DNA of 17,658 bases, taken from assembly GCA_035307785.1 (NCBI GenBank), contig DATGHS010000506.1:1-17658 (forward strand). Reading direction: 5' to 3'. This document shows, piece by piece, positions 17,324 to 17,658 of the stretch. The notes under the pieces are model-generated. The model was not told the DNA's origin. It worked only from the letters and a program-made list of their open reading frames with translations, and made no database searches. The position numbers were made by a program, and so were the translations under genes. The DNA is from DATGHS01 sp035307785. GTDB taxonomy: Bacteria; Planctomycetota; Planctomycetia; Gemmatales; Gemmataceae. Each line of letters begins with the position of its first letter. Within the stretch, counting starts at the first letter, position 1.

Positions 17324-17658
17324 TCACCATTCGATGACGGTAATCGGGACGTCGCTCGGCTCTTTTCCTCACGACAGATACCATGCCGCGGACGAAAAGC
17401 GCCATTGCTCAGCGTAGCGCACCACCCCCTTCCGCCGGGGATTATCGTGCAAATAGTCGAGCTTCTGCTGCCAAAAGGGCTCGGTCTCGTTGGCCTCCGG
17501 TTGGCGGCTGGGTTGCCAAAGGCGCCGCTCACGGTCCGCCGTCGCTTGCGCACAAAGCGTTTGATGAAAGCACGCAGGGAATTGCCCCTGGCAGTAATCG
17601 CTCAGTTGCCGCCCTGTGAATTTGCGAAAATCGGCGAGCGAGCGCGCCAATCGCTCGG
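17324..17658 (-). pseudogene. REP-associated tyrosine transposase (RAYT, IS200-like), partial, with in-frame TGA
   Basis: The frame is open from the window edge (17658) to a TGA at 17369-17371, so the N-terminal part with the HUH nuclease motif lies outside. The visible part fits RAYT/Y1 transposase C-termini: LADFRKFTGRQLSDYC, FWQQKLDYLHDNPRRKGVV and RYAEQWRFSSAAWYLS. These enzymes cut and rejoin single-stranded DNA at REP hairpins, and four palindromic repeats lie next to this gene. After the TGA the same frame continues for 14 codons, GKEPSDVPITVIEW, to a second TGA at 17324-17326. A tail of the DVPxxxIEW kind is, to my knowledge, common in this family, so the first TGA looks like a nonsense change (GGA to TGA would restore the frame). 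The shortened protein lacks only the tail and might still function. If so, the coding region is 17369-17658. Confidence 0.8.

Overview
The window is almost certainly from a planctomycete chromosome (Pirellulales- or Gemmatales-like). The evidence is the gene content. There are three sets of exported proteins built from planctomycete-enriched domains (DUF1592/DUF1588/DUF1585, DUF1552, DUF1501, PSCyt/DUF1549/DUF1553). There is also an ECF sigma factor of planctomycete type, a PPC-domain secreted protein, and a protein with an LEPR-XLL-like N-terminus. Base composition is moderately to strongly GC-rich, and Shine-Dalgarno sequences are patchy.

Layout. (1) 1-630, minus: ECF sigma factor running off the left edge. 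(2) 631-1294: spacer with a 16-bp palindrome and a doubtful small ORF. (3) 1295-4965, plus: a two-gene unit of a DUF1592-type protein with two CxxCH motifs and a Tat-exported DUF1552 protein. (4) 10300-4999, minus: a tight three-gene unit of a DUF1549/DUF1553 cytochrome-like protein, a Tat-exported DUF1501 protein and a PPC-domain protein. (5) 10301-10737: divergent promoter region. (6) 10738-15359, plus: a second, larger PSCyt1/DUF1549/DUF1553 protein and a second, distantly related DUF1501 protein. These two genes are separated by an inverted pair of GC-rich elements with G-quadruplex potential. (7) 16633-15449, minus: a secreted propeller-like protein. (8) 16886-17658: a cluster of four copies of a palindromic repeat, two as an inverted pair and two in tandem. 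They bracket an unidentified small ORF and lie next to the 3' part of a REP-associated tyrosine transposase (RAYT).

How the genes may work together. Each cassette couples a large exported protein carrying heme-c-like motifs with a Tat-exported protein; DUF1501 belongs to the alkaline phosphatase/sulfatase fold. This pairing recurs three times within about 14 kb, which suggests paralogous versions of one periplasmic or cell-surface process. Its biochemical function is not established and I do not assign one. The right end looks like a REP/RAYT (REPtron-like) locus. In it, the transposase frame is interrupted by a TGA just before a tail that looks like the family C-terminus.

Limits: domain names rest on recognising sequence patterns by eye, not on a search. 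Start codons are uncertain for several genes.
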